Shown here: in pieces, positions 34,751-43,869 of the stretch | Position numbering within the stretch: position 1 is the first letter of the stretch | Layout: each line of letters begins with the position of its first letter | Origin: an uncultured Clostridia bacterium | GTDB lineage: Bacteria > Bacillota > Clostridia > TANB77 > CAG-508 | Length of the DNA stretch: 64,000 nucleotides | Assembly: GCA_946529215.1 (NCBI GenBank) | Contig: CAMMZC010000009.1 | Span: 1 to 64,000, forward strand | Direction: 5' to 3' | The notes under the pieces: model-generated | Told to the model about the DNA's origin: nothing | Seen by the model: only the letters and a program-made list of their open reading frames with translations | The model's database searches: none | Position numbers and translations under genes: made by a program

Positions 34751-35101
34751 TTTATCTATATATTATTACGAAAAAAGATGAAAAATCAACAAAATTCGTA
34801 ACAAAACCGATAAAATAGAAATATAGTATGCCGAAAAGTTTTGCAAAAATATAAAAGTTCGGCGTAATAAAATTGATTGAAAAATATGAAAAAAACATTG
34901 CAAAGCAAATAAATATTTGACACTATATTTTTGATTAAATTACAAAAAAGTGTCCAAATACTAGACATAGATACACTAGAGAAGTTGTTGTGATTATAAG
35001 AGGGAGAAAAGTAGTAGCTGAAATATAATAGTTAAAAGAGTTTCAGTAACAGCTACCGTAAAAATGGTAGCGAAGAGAAAAGTACTACATGTAAAAAACT
35101 T
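34751..35101 (+). other. Non-coding gap before the restriction operon
   Basis: No gene is supportable here. It contains a TTGACA at 34917 with a poor TTACAA 17 bases on. It also has a small hairpin GCTACC-GTAAAAAT-GGTAGC (35052-35071). A regulatory RNA is possible but unproven. Confidence 0.3.
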
Positions 35102-35151
35102 CTTGAAATATTCAAGAAAATCTTGAATAAAAAAAGATAAAATGATAGAAT
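35102..35151 (+). promoter_or_regulatory. Operator and promoter of the XRE/restriction operon
   Basis: CTTGAAATATTCAAG (35102-35116) is a perfect palindrome, followed by a half-site CTTGAAT (35122-35128). TTGAAT (35123-35128), 17 bases and TAGAAT (35146-35151) form the promoter. The palindrome adjoins the -35, as expected for self-control by the XRE protein. Confidence 0.55.
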
Positions 35152-35190
35152 AATTATGTTATAAAAAATCGTTTTATGGAGGAATAATTT

Positions 35191-35388
35191 ATGCAAGTAA
35201 ATTATGATAAACTATGGAAATTAATGATAGATAAGAAGATTAACAAAACTCATTTGAGTGAGCAAGCAGGAATTACCACAAATGAAATGGCTAAAATGGG
35301 AAAAAATGAAATGGTAAAGATGGAAACTTTAGTTAGAATTTGTAAAGTGTTAAATTGTACATTGGATGATATTGTAGAGATGAAATAA
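35191..35388 (+). CDS. XRE-family controller protein
   Basis: A 65-residue single-domain Cro/C1-type repressor: helices at KLWKLMIDKKIN, KTHLSEQAGIT and TNEMAKM...VKMETLVRICKVLNCTLDDIVEM. Size and layout match the short YozG-like regulators and the C proteins of restriction-modification systems. It is the first gene after the operator-like palindrome. The next gene follows after 22 bases, and then the restriction protein. I infer that it times expression of the methyltransferase/restriction genes. The ribosome site TGGAGGA precedes ATG 35191. Confidence 0.8.
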   Translation: MQVNYDKLWKLMIDKKINKTHLSEQAGITTNEMAKMGKNEMVKMETLVRICKVLNCTLDDIVEMK

Positions 35389-35410
35389 GAACTGAATAGG
35401 AGATAACCAA

Positions 35411-36379
35411 ATGTTTAATGAGTTAATTGATGTTAAAGAAGAACAATTGTTATCAATTGATATAGAATTATTAAATATTCTCTTGAAAGATAATAGCAGT
35501 GGTAAAAATATAATATGGGCTACAGAAGATTATAAACAAAATGGGATAGGATTTGAATTTGAATCAGAGATAACAATAAATAAAATAACAGGGCACTATA
35601 AAGAGTTAATTAAACCACGCTCAAAAAAGTCTAAAGAAGAGAAAGAAGCAAGATCAAGAAATAATGCAGAAGTTTTTACACCTTCTTGGATTTGCAATGA
35701 ACAAAATAATTTAGCAGATGAAGCATGGTTTGGAAGGAAAAATATTTTTAACACATCTTCAAATAAAGAGTGGATAACAAATTACAATAAAATAGAATTT
35801 TATAAAAATACATGGCAAGATTATGTTAAAAGTACAAGATTAGAAATTTCCTGTGGAGAAGCCCCATATTTAACAAGTAGATATGATACTGTTACAGGAA
35901 AATCAATTAAAGTAGAAGATAGAATAGGATTATTAGATAGAAAATTAAGGATTGTATCTGAGAATAATAATGATAAAGAAGAATGGATAAAGTGGTCAAT
36001 CATAGCTGTAAAAAGCGTATATGGATTTGACTGGCAAGGAGATAATGTTTTATTAGCAAGAGAAAATTTATTATATACTTATATAGATTATTATTATAAT
36101 AAATTTAATAAAAAACCAGATATTAAATTGATAAAAGATATTGCTAATATTATAAGTTGGAATATATGGCAAATGGATGGAATTAAGTATGTAATACCTA
36201 ATAGCTGTAAAAATGAAAAAGTAACTGAAATTACATTATTTGGAGATATAACAAATGAGTATATATGTGAAGGATGCAAAAGTGGAAATCATAAAAAGCA
36301 TAACGGAATATATTGCAAAATAATGAATTGGGATACAAATAGGAAAGTGAAATTTGAAACATTGTTAAAGAAAAAATAG
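35411..36379 (+). CDS. Methyltransferase-like partner of a restriction system
   Basis: A 322-residue protein resembling proteins annotated in Firmicutes as restriction subunit M. EVFTPSWICNEQNN is like motif X (FTPxxI) of N6-adenine methyltransferases. LEISCGEAPYLTSRYDTVTG stands where motif I would be. GLLDRKLRIVSEN and YGFDWQGDNVLLARENLLY are family-typical. I see no NPPY motif IV, so it may not methylate by itself. A C-terminal CEGCKSGNHKKHNGIYC could bind zinc. It lies 8 bases before the giant helicase-methyltransferase gene, so the two are surely co-expressed. It may be a specificity or accessory subunit. The ribosome site AGGAGAT precedes ATG 35411. Confidence 0.65.
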   Translation: MFNELIDVKEEQLLSIDIELLNILLKDNSSGKNIIWATEDYKQNGIGFEFESEITINKITGHYKELIKPRSKKSKEEKEARSRNNAEVFTPSWICNEQNNLADEAWFGRKNIFNTSSNKEWITNYNKIEFYKNTWQDYVKSTRLEISCGEAPYLTSRYDTVTGKSIKVEDRIGLLDRKLRIVSENNNDKEEWIKWSIIAVKSVYGFDWQGDNVLLARENLLYTYIDYYYNKFNKKPDIKLIKDIANIISWNIWQMDGIKYVIPNSCKNEKVTEITLFGDITNEYICEGCKSGNHKKHNGIYCKIMNWDTNRKVKFETLLKKK

Positions 36380-36387
36380 GAGGAAGT

Positions 36388-39300
36388 ATGGAAGGAAAAG
36401 AAATTATAGATAATATTATAATTGGTAGAGTCGAACCATATATTTATGCATTTACTACTAATACTATACCTAACTATTTAAAAATAGGTGATACATATAG
36501 ACCTGTTCCAATTAGATTAAATGAATGGAAAAGGTATTTTCCAGACCTAAAAGAAGAATATAAAGAAAAGGCAATGATTAATTCAGATGTGTTTTTCAGA
36601 GATTATGCTGTACATAAATATGTTGAAGAAGAATTGGGAAGAACCAGATTAAGTGAAAAAGATTTGCCAAAAGAAGTATATTATTCGAATGAATTTTTTG
36701 AAAATGCAACTGATACTGATGTAAAAGAGGCAATTAAAGATATTAAGGAAAGTTATGACAGAAATGATAACAAATATCAATACTATGATGCTAAAACAAA
36801 TCTTCCAGAAATTTTTCAGTTTAAAAGAGAAGAAAAAGAATGGAATCCAAGACCAAATCAACAAGAAGCAATAGATAACTTTATAAAAGCAAGAAAAACT
36901 GGAAGAAAAAATTTATTAATGTATGCTGTTATGAGATTTGGTAAATCATTTACATCAATGATGTGTGCAAAAGAAATGAATGCAAAATTAGTAGTAATTG
37001 TTTCTGCTAAAGCTGATGTGAGGCTTGAATGGAAGAAAACGGTTGAAATTCCTAAAAATTTTGAAGGATATAGTTTTATTTCTTCCGATGAATTGTCAAG
37101 AAATAATAATGAAATCAGTGAAAGATTATTGAAAGGCGAAAGAGTAGCTGTATTTTTAACATTACAAGATTTACAAGGAGATTTAATTAAAGAAAAACAT
37201 GAAGATGTATTTAAGAATAAAATAGATTTATTAATTGTTGATGAAACTCATTTTGGAGCAAGAGCTGAGAAATATGGCAAAGTTTTAGAAAATACAAAAT
37301 ATGAAAAGGACGTAAAAGATAAACATCAAAAAGAAGAAAATACTATTAATGAATTAGATGATAATTTAAAGATTTTAGATGTCGATATGACATTACATCT
37401 ATCTGGAACACCATATAGAATATTAATGGGAAGCGAATTTGAAAAGGAAGATATTATTTCTTTTTGCCAGTTTTCAGATATAGTAGAAGAACAAGAAAAA
37501 TGGAATAATGAAAATATATTAAATGATAATATCAAAGAATGGGATAATCCATACTTTGGTTTTCCACAGATGGTAAGATTTGCTTTTAATCCTAGTAAAA
37601 AAGCAAAAGAAAAATTAAAAGAGTATAAGAATAATGGATATACATATGCTTTTTCAGCTCTATTAAAACCAAAATCTATAAAAAAAGCAGATGATGGATC
37701 ACACAAGAAATTTGAAAATGAACAAGAAATATTAGAATTATTTGAAGTTATTGATGGAAGTAAAGAAGATGAAAATGTATTAGGATTCTTAAATTACGAT
37801 AAGATAAAACAAGGAAAAATGTGTAGACATATTGTATGTGTCTTACCATATTGTGCATCTTGTGATGCCTTAGAACAATTAATAAAAAGTAATAAAGATA
37901 AGTTTAAGAATTTAAATGAATATGAAATTATTAATATTTCTGGAGTAGATAATTCCAATAAATATAAAACTATTGCAGAGATAAAAGATATAATTAAGGA
38001 TTGCGAAAAAAAAGATATAAAGACATTAACATTAACTGTAAATAGAATGTTAACAGGTTCAACTGTCGAAGAATGGGATACAATGATTTATTTAAAAGAT
38101 ACATCATCTCCACAAGAATACGATCAAGCTATTTTTAGACTACAAAATCAATATATAAAAGAATATGTAGATAATGAGAAAAATATTATAAAGTATAACA
38201 TGAAGCCACAGACATTATTAGTTGATTTTGATCCATATAGAATGTTTACATTGCAAGAACAAAAGTCAAAAATATATAATGTAAATGTTGAAGAAGCAGG
38301 AAATTCATTATTAGAAGAAAGATTAAGAAATGAATTAAGAATTTCACCAATAATTACAATAAATAAAAACAAAATTGTAGAAATTAAACCTAAGAATATA
38401 ATGGATGCTGTAAGCGAATATTCAAAAGAAAAAGGTGTAATGGATGAGGTAAATGATATCCCTGTGGATTTAAAATTATTAGATAATGAAGAAATAAGAA
38501 ATGTTATAGATAAACAAGCGGAACTTGGATCAAGTAAAGGATTATCTATTGATAATACAAATGATGAAGAAGGAGAAGATTTAGATATTTCTACACCTGG
38601 TTCAGAAAATAACAACAAAACCAATAATATAATTGATGATAGTGAAGAAAATGAAGGCAATAACAGTGAAGAACCAATAAATTATGAAAAGAAGATTAGA
38701 ACTTATTTTGCTAGAGTATTATTTTATTCGTTTTTAACAGATGACAAAATAATTTCTTTATCGCAGATTATAAGTTCAATTGATAATAATGAAAATAATA
38801 AAAGAATTGCTAAGAATCTGGGATTGAACAACAATATATTAAAATTAATGAATAATAAAATGGATGCTTTCAAACTTAGCCAATTAGATTATAAAATACA
38901 ACACATTAATAGTACTTCACATGATGAAACTATAGGCTATATAGAAAGAGCAGAAATAGCAATAAATAAATTTAACAAGTTATCAGCGTCAGAGTATATA
39001 ACATCAAGAAATGCTTGTGATAATATTATAAAAATGATTGATGTATCTGAATTTGAAAAGATTATAAAATGTAATGGAAAAGTTTTAGACATTTCAAGCA
39101 AAATGGGAGAGTTTACATTAGCAATTTGGAAATATATTGTAAATAATAAGAATATAAAAGTAGAGCAACTTAGAAATTCGTTTTACTCAATACCAACATC
39201 ATCGATAGCATATGAATTTACAAGGAAAATATATGAGTGTTTAAATTTAAATATAGAAAACATTGCTTGTAATTTTAATGCCTATAGTGTTTTGAAATTC

Positions 39301-40446
39301 GTTGATGAAAACAATAATTTAGATATTGATAATGTTAAGAAGTATATATTGCAAAATAAGAAGTTCTGTGATATTGAATTAGAAGAAAATTTATTTTATG
39401 TTGAAGGAGATGATAAGATGAAATTTGATGTTGTTGTAGGAAATCCACCATACCAAATATCTGATGGAGGAGCTCAAGCAAGTGCAAAACCAATTTATCA
39501 ATACTTTGTTAAATTATCAAATGAATTAACAAATCATTATTCATCTCTTATTATTCCATCAAGATGGTATGTGGGTGGAAAGGGATTAGATGAGTTTAGA
39601 GAGGATATGCTTAATGATAGGCATATTAAAGAATTGCATGATTGTTTAACTCCAGAAGATATATTTCCTAATACTAATATAAGAGGTGGTGTATGCTATT
39701 TCTTAAGAGATTTTAATTACAATAATATAAATGAGTTGGTTAAAGTTGTTACTCATGAAAGTAACAGAATAATATATGAAACAGATCGATCTATGAAAAT
39801 AAATAACTCAGAAGTATTTATTAGAGATGGAAGGGCAAAAGAAATTATTGAAAAAATAATAAAGAATAAATTTGAATCAATTTCAAAAAACATTTCTTCA
39901 AGGAAACCCTTCGGATTAGATGGTAATTTTGCTAAAAGTAGTAAATATCATAAAACTGATGATCAACTTCAAAATTATGTATATTGTTATTCAAAGGGAT
40001 TAAAACTTGGATATGTAGAAGAAAAAGATGTAATTTCTCATACGGAATGGATAAATAAATGGAAAGTATTCATACCAAGAGCAAATAATATAGGAACAGA
40101 GTTAAATGATGATAATTTAAATTCATTTGTAGGACAACCTAATTATATTTGTACAGAATCATATTTAGTAGTTGGAGCAGATTTAGAATTAAATTCTGTT
40201 TCAGCTAAAAATCTAGAAAAATACTTGCAAACAAAATTTGTTAGATATTTACATGGATTATTAAAAGGAAGTCAAGATGCAACATCTAAAACATTTGGAT
40301 TAGTTCCTATACAAGACTTTACAAATAATGCAGATATAGATTGGTCAAAGTCTATTCACGAAATAGATATGCAATTATATAAGAAATATAATTTAACAGA
40401 AGATGAAATTTCATATATTGAAAGCAAAATTAAAGAAATGGAATAA
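36388..40446 (+). CDS. Single-chain restriction enzyme-like protein: GIY-YIG-like, SF2 helicase, N6-adenine methyltransferase
   Basis: A 1352-residue multidomain protein. Residues about 16-80 (PYIYAFTTNTIPNYLKIGDT, then R43 and VFFRDYAVHKYVEEEL) resemble the GIY-YIG/T5orf172 nuclease fold. Residues about 155-620 form a superfamily 2 helicase: Walker A-like AVMRFGKSFTS (about 178), DETH (about 284), SGTPYR (about 339) and SPQEYDQAIFRLQNQ (motif VI, about 573). After an acidic Asn/Glu linker (about 735-770) comes a methyltransferase with KVLDISSKMGEF (motif I-like, about 897) and VVVGNPPYQI (motif IV, about 1017). A target-recognition-like tail follows. This order mimics the single-chain type ISP enzymes (nuclease-translocase-methylase-TRD), but with a different nuclease. 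It would cut unmethylated invading DNA. The partner gene and XRE controller lie upstream in one operon. Confidence 0.75.
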   Translation: MEGKEIIDNIIIGRVEPYIYAFTTNTIPNYLKIGDTYRPVPIRLNEWKRYFPDLKEEYKEKAMINSDVFFRDYAVHKYVEEELGRTRLSEKDLPKEVYYSNEFFENATDTDVKEAIKDIKESYDRNDNKYQYYDAKTNLPEIFQFKREEKEWNPRPNQQEAIDNFIKARKTGRKNLLMYAVMRFGKSFTSMMCAKEMNAKLVVIVSAKADVRLEWKKTVEIPKNFEGYSFISSDELSRNNNEISERLLKGERVAVFLTLQDLQGDLIKEKHEDVFKNKIDLLIVDETHFGARAEKYGKVLENTKYEKDVKDKHQKEENTINELDDNLKILDVDMTLHLSGTPYRILMGSEFEKEDIISFCQFSDIVEEQEKWNNENILNDNIKEWDNPYFGFPQMVRFAFNPSKKAKEKLKEYKNNGYTYAFSALLKPKSIKKADDGSHKKFENEQEILELFEVIDGSKEDENVLGFLNYDKIKQGKMCRHIVCVLPYCASCDALEQLIKSNKDKFKNLNEYEIINISGVDNSNKYKTIAEIKDIIKDCEKKDIKTLTLTVNRMLTGSTVEEWDTMIYLKDTSSPQEYDQAIFRLQNQYIKEYVDNEKNIIKYNMKPQTLLVDFDPYRMFTLQEQKSKIYNVNVEEAGNSLLEERLRNELRISPIITINKNKIVEIKPKNIMDAVSEYSKEKGVMDEVNDIPVDLKLLDNEEIRNVIDKQAELGSSKGLSIDNTNDEEGEDLDISTPGSENNNKTNNIIDDSEENEGNNSEEPINYEKKIRTYFARVLFYSFLTDDKIISLSQIISSIDNNENNKRIAKNLGLNNNILKLMNNKMDAFKLSQLDYKIQHINSTSHDETIGYIERAEIAINKFNKLSASEYITSRNACDNIIKMIDVSEFEKIIKCNGKVLDISSKMGEFTLAIWKYIVNNKNIKVEQLRNSFYSIPTSSIAYEFTRKIYECLNLNIENIACNFNAYSVLKFVDENNNLDIDNVKKYILQNKKFCDIELEENLFYVEGDDKMKFDVVVGNPPYQISDGGAQASAKPIYQYFVKLSNELTNHYSSLIIPSRWYVGGKGLDEFREDMLNDRHIKELHDCLTPEDIFPNTNIRGGVCYFLRDFNYNNINELVKVVTHESNRIIYETDRSMKINNSEVFIRDGRAKEIIEKIIKNKFESISKNISSRKPFGLDGNFAKSSKYHKTDDQLQNYVYCYSKGLKLGYVEEKDVISHTEWINKWKVFIPRANNIGTELNDDNLNSFVGQPNYICTESYLVVGADLELNSVSAKNLEKYLQTKFVRYLHGLLKGSQDATSKTFGLVPIQDFTNNADIDWSKSIHEIDMQLYKKYNLTEDEISYIESKIKEME

Positions 40447-40456
40447 AAAATTTTAC

Positions 40457-40496
40457 AAAAGACAAGATATTATATTAGTTTTATCTTGCCTTTTTA
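40457..40496 (+). terminator. Terminator of the restriction operon
   Basis: CAAGATA pairs with TATCTTG, with an extended AAAG/CTTT base and a T-run, between the restriction gene and the KAP gene. Confidence 0.6.
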
Positions 40497-40514
40497 TATT
40501 ATAGGAGAGTAGCA

Positions 40515-43151
40515 ATGGATGATATAAAAAAATTTATAAAGATATTTGGCATTAGGGAAGTAATCGAAAAAATATTACTAATATTAGCTTTATTTTTTAT
40601 ATTAGATATGTTTAATATACCAACTTTTATTGTAGAAAAATATAAAATAGCTGGATTAATATTAATGATACTAATATTGTTATTTATTTTAATAAATAAG
40701 AAAATAATAAAGTTATTAAAAGTGAACGTCTTTAATTATTTAGATTTTTTTTTAGTGGCTTTACTAATATCTACAACTATTTATATAGTATTTGCAAAAT
40801 TTGTTGATTTTAGTAGGTTTAAATTAGTATCAAGTACAGTGTTAGAAATTATATTAATTTTTATATCAATTGTAAGAATTATTAGCTTATATAAACCTAG
40901 TAAGAAAAAATCTAAAGAAGATGGTATTAATGTATATGATATAAGAATATTATATGAAAATAAGATAGATAATAATAATAACAATCTAATTTTTCTCGAG
41001 GAAAAAGATGTTTCTTATGATTTGTTAAATAGAAATAAAATTATTAATGATTTATTTAATAGCATAAATTTTTGTAGAAATAGGGATAAATTTATAATAT
41101 CACTTACAGGAAAATGGGGTTCAGGCAAAACCACAATATTAAACATTGTAAAAGATAAATTAAATAGAAAAAAATTTATTGTAATTGACAGCTTTGAAAT
41201 ATGGAAATACAACAATGAAAAGTCATTAATATATGGTATAGTGGATGAAATCTTAAAAGAACTTAATATAAATTTTAGTACGTTAGAAATAAAAAAAGTT
41301 GTGAATAGCTGTGTGTCAATGCTATCATCAAAAGCAGATATTAATTTAGATTTCATTTCTTCGGACAATAAAGTGCTAGAAAAAATAAAAATGACTATAA
41401 ATGAATATTTAAATGAAAATGATAAAAGAGTTGTATTTATTATAGATAATTTCGAAAGAACAAATGAAAATAACATTTTGATAATATTAAAAACCATTTC
41501 AACTATTTTGGATATGAATAGATTTATTTATGTTTTAAGCTATGATGAAGATGAAATGAAATATATATTTAAAGAAAAACTAAAAATAAATTACGATTAT
41601 ATGGAGAAGGTTATACAATTACCTTTATCAGTTCCAGTAATAAGCCAGGATGATATAAATGAGATTTGTACACGATGCTTAGAAAATTTATTAAAACATT
41701 ATGGAATAGAAGAAAAAGAAATAAAACAATATATGCCAGCAATTCGACTATTTAATAAAAATATTAAGGACATGAGGTCGTTTAAAAGAAAGATAAATTC
41801 GATGTGTAATAGTTGTTTTTATGGTAATAATTATCTTAACAAAATTGACAGTTTTTTAATAGAACTAATTAATCAGGAGAACACTGAATTATATAATGAA
41901 ATTGAAAAAAATTATCAATATTATGTTTCAGAAGATCAAGTAGCGGTATATGGATATTCAGGATATAATGCGAAATCTTTTAATGAAGAAGCAACAAAAT
42001 ATTTTGATGAGTTATTTAGCAAAGAAGAAAACAATAAATATAAGGAAATTTTGAGTTTGTTATTTCCTAATGTAGATAAATATATTAAGGCATATAGGTA
42101 TAATGGTCGTAATGTTGAATTTTGGAATGAATCGGGTTATATAATTTCTAAAGATAAGGAGGAATATCAAAAGTCTATAATTCAAAGAAGAATATATAAT
42201 GCGAAATTTTTTGGATTGTATTTCACAAAACAACAAAATGAATTTATTAAGATAGATGATAAAATAAATGAATTCATTAAATGGAACAATGAAAAGGAAT
42301 ATAACTTTGGCGATAAAAATTATATAGTAGACTTAGGTAAAAAGTTAAATGAGGTTTTATATTTATATATAGGTGCAGGACAAAAATATATCCTTGAAAC
42401 ATTTGAAATTCATGTTAAAGAAATTAAGAAGAACAAATTATCTATATTAATGTATTTAATTAGTTCACAAGAATATATGGATGATACTATGATTTTTCTG
42501 GGACTAAATGCTAAGAAGAGATTAGAGATAATATGTGCAGGGATTATAAAACAATTATCAGAAGAAGAAATAAATATATTAAAAGAGATAATAGAAAAAG
42601 ATTTTAAAAACATGTATTTTATTAGAGGTATATTATATTGGTTAAAGCCAGAAAATAATTACAATTTTCAAAATAGAAATGAGGAACTATATAATAAGAT
42701 AAATGAAAGTTATAAAAAGTTAATAACAAATGTATTTGAAAATGATATAAATATATATGATACTTCTAACTATTCCAGATATAATATATATTGCCTCATG
42801 GAAGATGATAGGTATAAAAATCAAACCAAATTTATAAATGAGAATACCATTTTTAGATTTTTAGCGGATATGATAACTAATTCAATTGGTAATGCATATG
42901 GATATTCTTTAAATATTGAAGAGTTTAATAAATTTACTTCTTATGAATTTGTTGATAGTATAATAAATAGAATAGATAAATCTAAAATGTCTGAAATAGA
43001 AGAACTGATTGAGGAAGTGTATCAAAAATCCAAAATAAAAGAAACAAATAAGATGCTTGATGAAAATACAGTATATAGGAATGAATATATCGATATTGGA
43101 AGAATTAATTTTGAAGAAAGAAAGAAGGATACCCATGAAGAGAAAGTTTAA
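40515..43151 (+). CDS. Membrane-bound KAP-family P-loop NTPase
   Basis: An 878-residue protein with four hydrophobic helices in the first 130 residues (about 18-36, 46-62, 74-93, 108-124). A KAP NTPase domain follows: Walker A GKWGSGKTT at about residue 198 and Walker B VVFIIDNFER at about 305, with RFIYVLSYDEDEMKYIF as sensor-like region. Membrane insertion between or before the P-loop elements is a hallmark of KAP proteins. Some of these, such as PifA of the F plasmid, exclude phages. The C-terminal 450 residues are helical and unlike anything I know. A ribosome site GGAGAG stands before ATG 40515. A terminator lies upstream, so it is either expressed separately or by read-through. Defence is inferred from context and family. 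Confidence 0.75.
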   Translation: MDDIKKFIKIFGIREVIEKILLILALFFILDMFNIPTFIVEKYKIAGLILMILILLFILINKKIIKLLKVNVFNYLDFFLVALLISTTIYIVFAKFVDFSRFKLVSSTVLEIILIFISIVRIISLYKPSKKKSKEDGINVYDIRILYENKIDNNNNNLIFLEEKDVSYDLLNRNKIINDLFNSINFCRNRDKFIISLTGKWGSGKTTILNIVKDKLNRKKFIVIDSFEIWKYNNEKSLIYGIVDEILKELNINFSTLEIKKVVNSCVSMLSSKADINLDFISSDNKVLEKIKMTINEYLNENDKRVVFIIDNFERTNENNILIILKTISTILDMNRFIYVLSYDEDEMKYIFKEKLKINYDYMEKVIQLPLSVPVISQDDINEICTRCLENLLKHYGIEEKEIKQYMPAIRLFNKNIKDMRSFKRKINSMCNSCFYGNNYLNKIDSFLIELINQENTELYNEIEKNYQYYVSEDQVAVYGYSGYNAKSFNEEATKYFDELFSKEENNKYKEILSLLFPNVDKYIKAYRYNGRNVEFWNESGYIISKDKEEYQKSIIQRRIYNAKFFGLYFTKQQNEFIKIDDKINEFIKWNNEKEYNFGDKNYIVDLGKKLNEVLYLYIGAGQKYILETFEIHVKEIKKNKLSILMYLISSQEYMDDTMIFLGLNAKKRLEIICAGIIKQLSEEEINILKEIIEKDFKNMYFIRGILYWLKPENNYNFQNRNEELYNKINESYKKLITNVFENDINIYDTSNYSRYNIYCLMEDDRYKNQTKFINENTIFRFLADMITNSIGNAYGYSLNIEEFNKFTSYEFVDSIINRIDKSKMSEIEELIEEVYQKSKIKETNKMLDENTVYRNEYIDIGRINFEERKKDTHEEKV

Positions 43152-43299
43152 TATTGAAATAACAGAAACATTACAGAAAACAATTGAAGTAGAAGCGGAT
43201 AATAAAGAAGCTGCAATGCACAAAGTTATGAAAATGTATAAGAATGAAGAAGTTATATTAAATGATAACGACTTTATTGATGTAGATTTTAGAGTATAA
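43135..43299 (+). CDS. DpnD/PcfM-like small protein
   Basis: A 54-residue protein, MKRKFNIEITETLQKTIEVE, followed by A-x-N-x-E-A-A and NDNDFIDVDFRV. This matches the DpnD/PcfM family of small acidic proteins found in restriction cassettes and conjugative plasmids; function unknown. The start ATG 43135 has AGAAGGA 7 bases before it and overlaps the last 17 bases of the KAP gene, so the two are translationally coupled. An in-frame ATG at 43057 would lie deep inside the KAP gene without a ribosome site and is rejected. Confidence 0.7.
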   Translation: MKRKFNIEITETLQKTIEVEADNKEAAMHKVMKMYKNEEVILNDNDFIDVDFRV

Positions 43300-43365
43300 A
43301 TAAGCTCTAAAATACCACATATAGCTAATTTATAAAAAATAATATATATTAAATAAAACTTCACT

Positions 43366-43396
43366 GAAAATTTTTGCTTTTTTGGCAAAAATTTTC
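43366..43396 (+). terminator. Terminator after the KAP/DpnD genes
   Basis: GAAAATTTTTGC and GCAAAAATTTTC form a perfect 12-bp stem with a 7-base loop. Confidence 0.6.
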
Positions 43397-43413
43397 AATG
43401 GACATAATAGAAG

Positions 43414-43443
43414 AAATACCAGAAGAAAAATCCTCTGGTATTT
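43414..43443. terminator. Bidirectional terminator between convergent genes
   Basis: AAATACCAGA and TCTGGTATTT form a perfect 10-bp stem with A and T runs on both sides, next to the stop of the leftward 97-residue gene. Confidence 0.65.
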
Positions 43444-43446
43444 TTG

Positions 43447-43740
43447 CTACTCATCAAAACATTTCACAATAAGCTGTACTCCATCACAAAATCCATTCCT
43501 ATAATACTTTTCATTCCAATAAGAAATATAATCCATCAAATTATCATCAAGTTGATTAAATTGTTTTTGAATAAATTTTCTATTTTGTTTTGGAACACTA
43601 TTCAAAATTTTTTCACAAATTTCATCAAAATAAATCATATGTTTTTTATCTTCTTTTGTCATGTATGCAAATTCAGTTTGGTCTCTAAATTCTAACCAAT
43701 CTTTTAATATATCATCATTTACTTCTCTAAAATTATTCAT
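43447..43740 (-). CDS. Small hypothetical protein
   Basis: A 97-residue soluble, helical protein that I do not recognise. Its C-terminus (SYWNEKYYRNGFCDGVQLIV) resembles the YYxxGFxDGxxL ending of several small proteins carried on clostridial mobile elements. It reads leftwards, convergent with the DpnD-like gene. It is the last gene inside the right inverted repeat. The ribosome site GAGGAG lies 8 bases before ATG 43740. Confidence 0.55.
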   Translation of the reverse strand: MNNFREVNDDILKDWLEFRDQTEFAYMTKEDKKHMIYFDEICEKILNSVPKQNRKFIQKQFNQLDDNLMDYISYWNEKYYRNGFCDGVQLIVKCFDE

Positions 43741-43773
43741 ATCAAAATCTCCTCAAATTATATTTTTTAAAAA

Positions 43774-43853
43774 GGGTTTGGGATTAAATCCCATTGCATA
43801 GAATTTGATGGGGACAAAATCTGCAGTCCCCAAATTCAGTGCTTGCTAATACA
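43774..43853 (-). repeat. 80-bp inverted repeat, right copy
   Basis: Reverse complement of 33885-33964 with about five mismatches and no gaps. It contains the hairpins GGGGAC-N10-GTCCCC and TGGGATTTAATCCCA, both perfect in this copy. The left copy has one change in the first stem and an altered loop base in the second. Confidence 0.85.
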
Positions 43854-43869
43854 AGAAATCATTTTTTTA

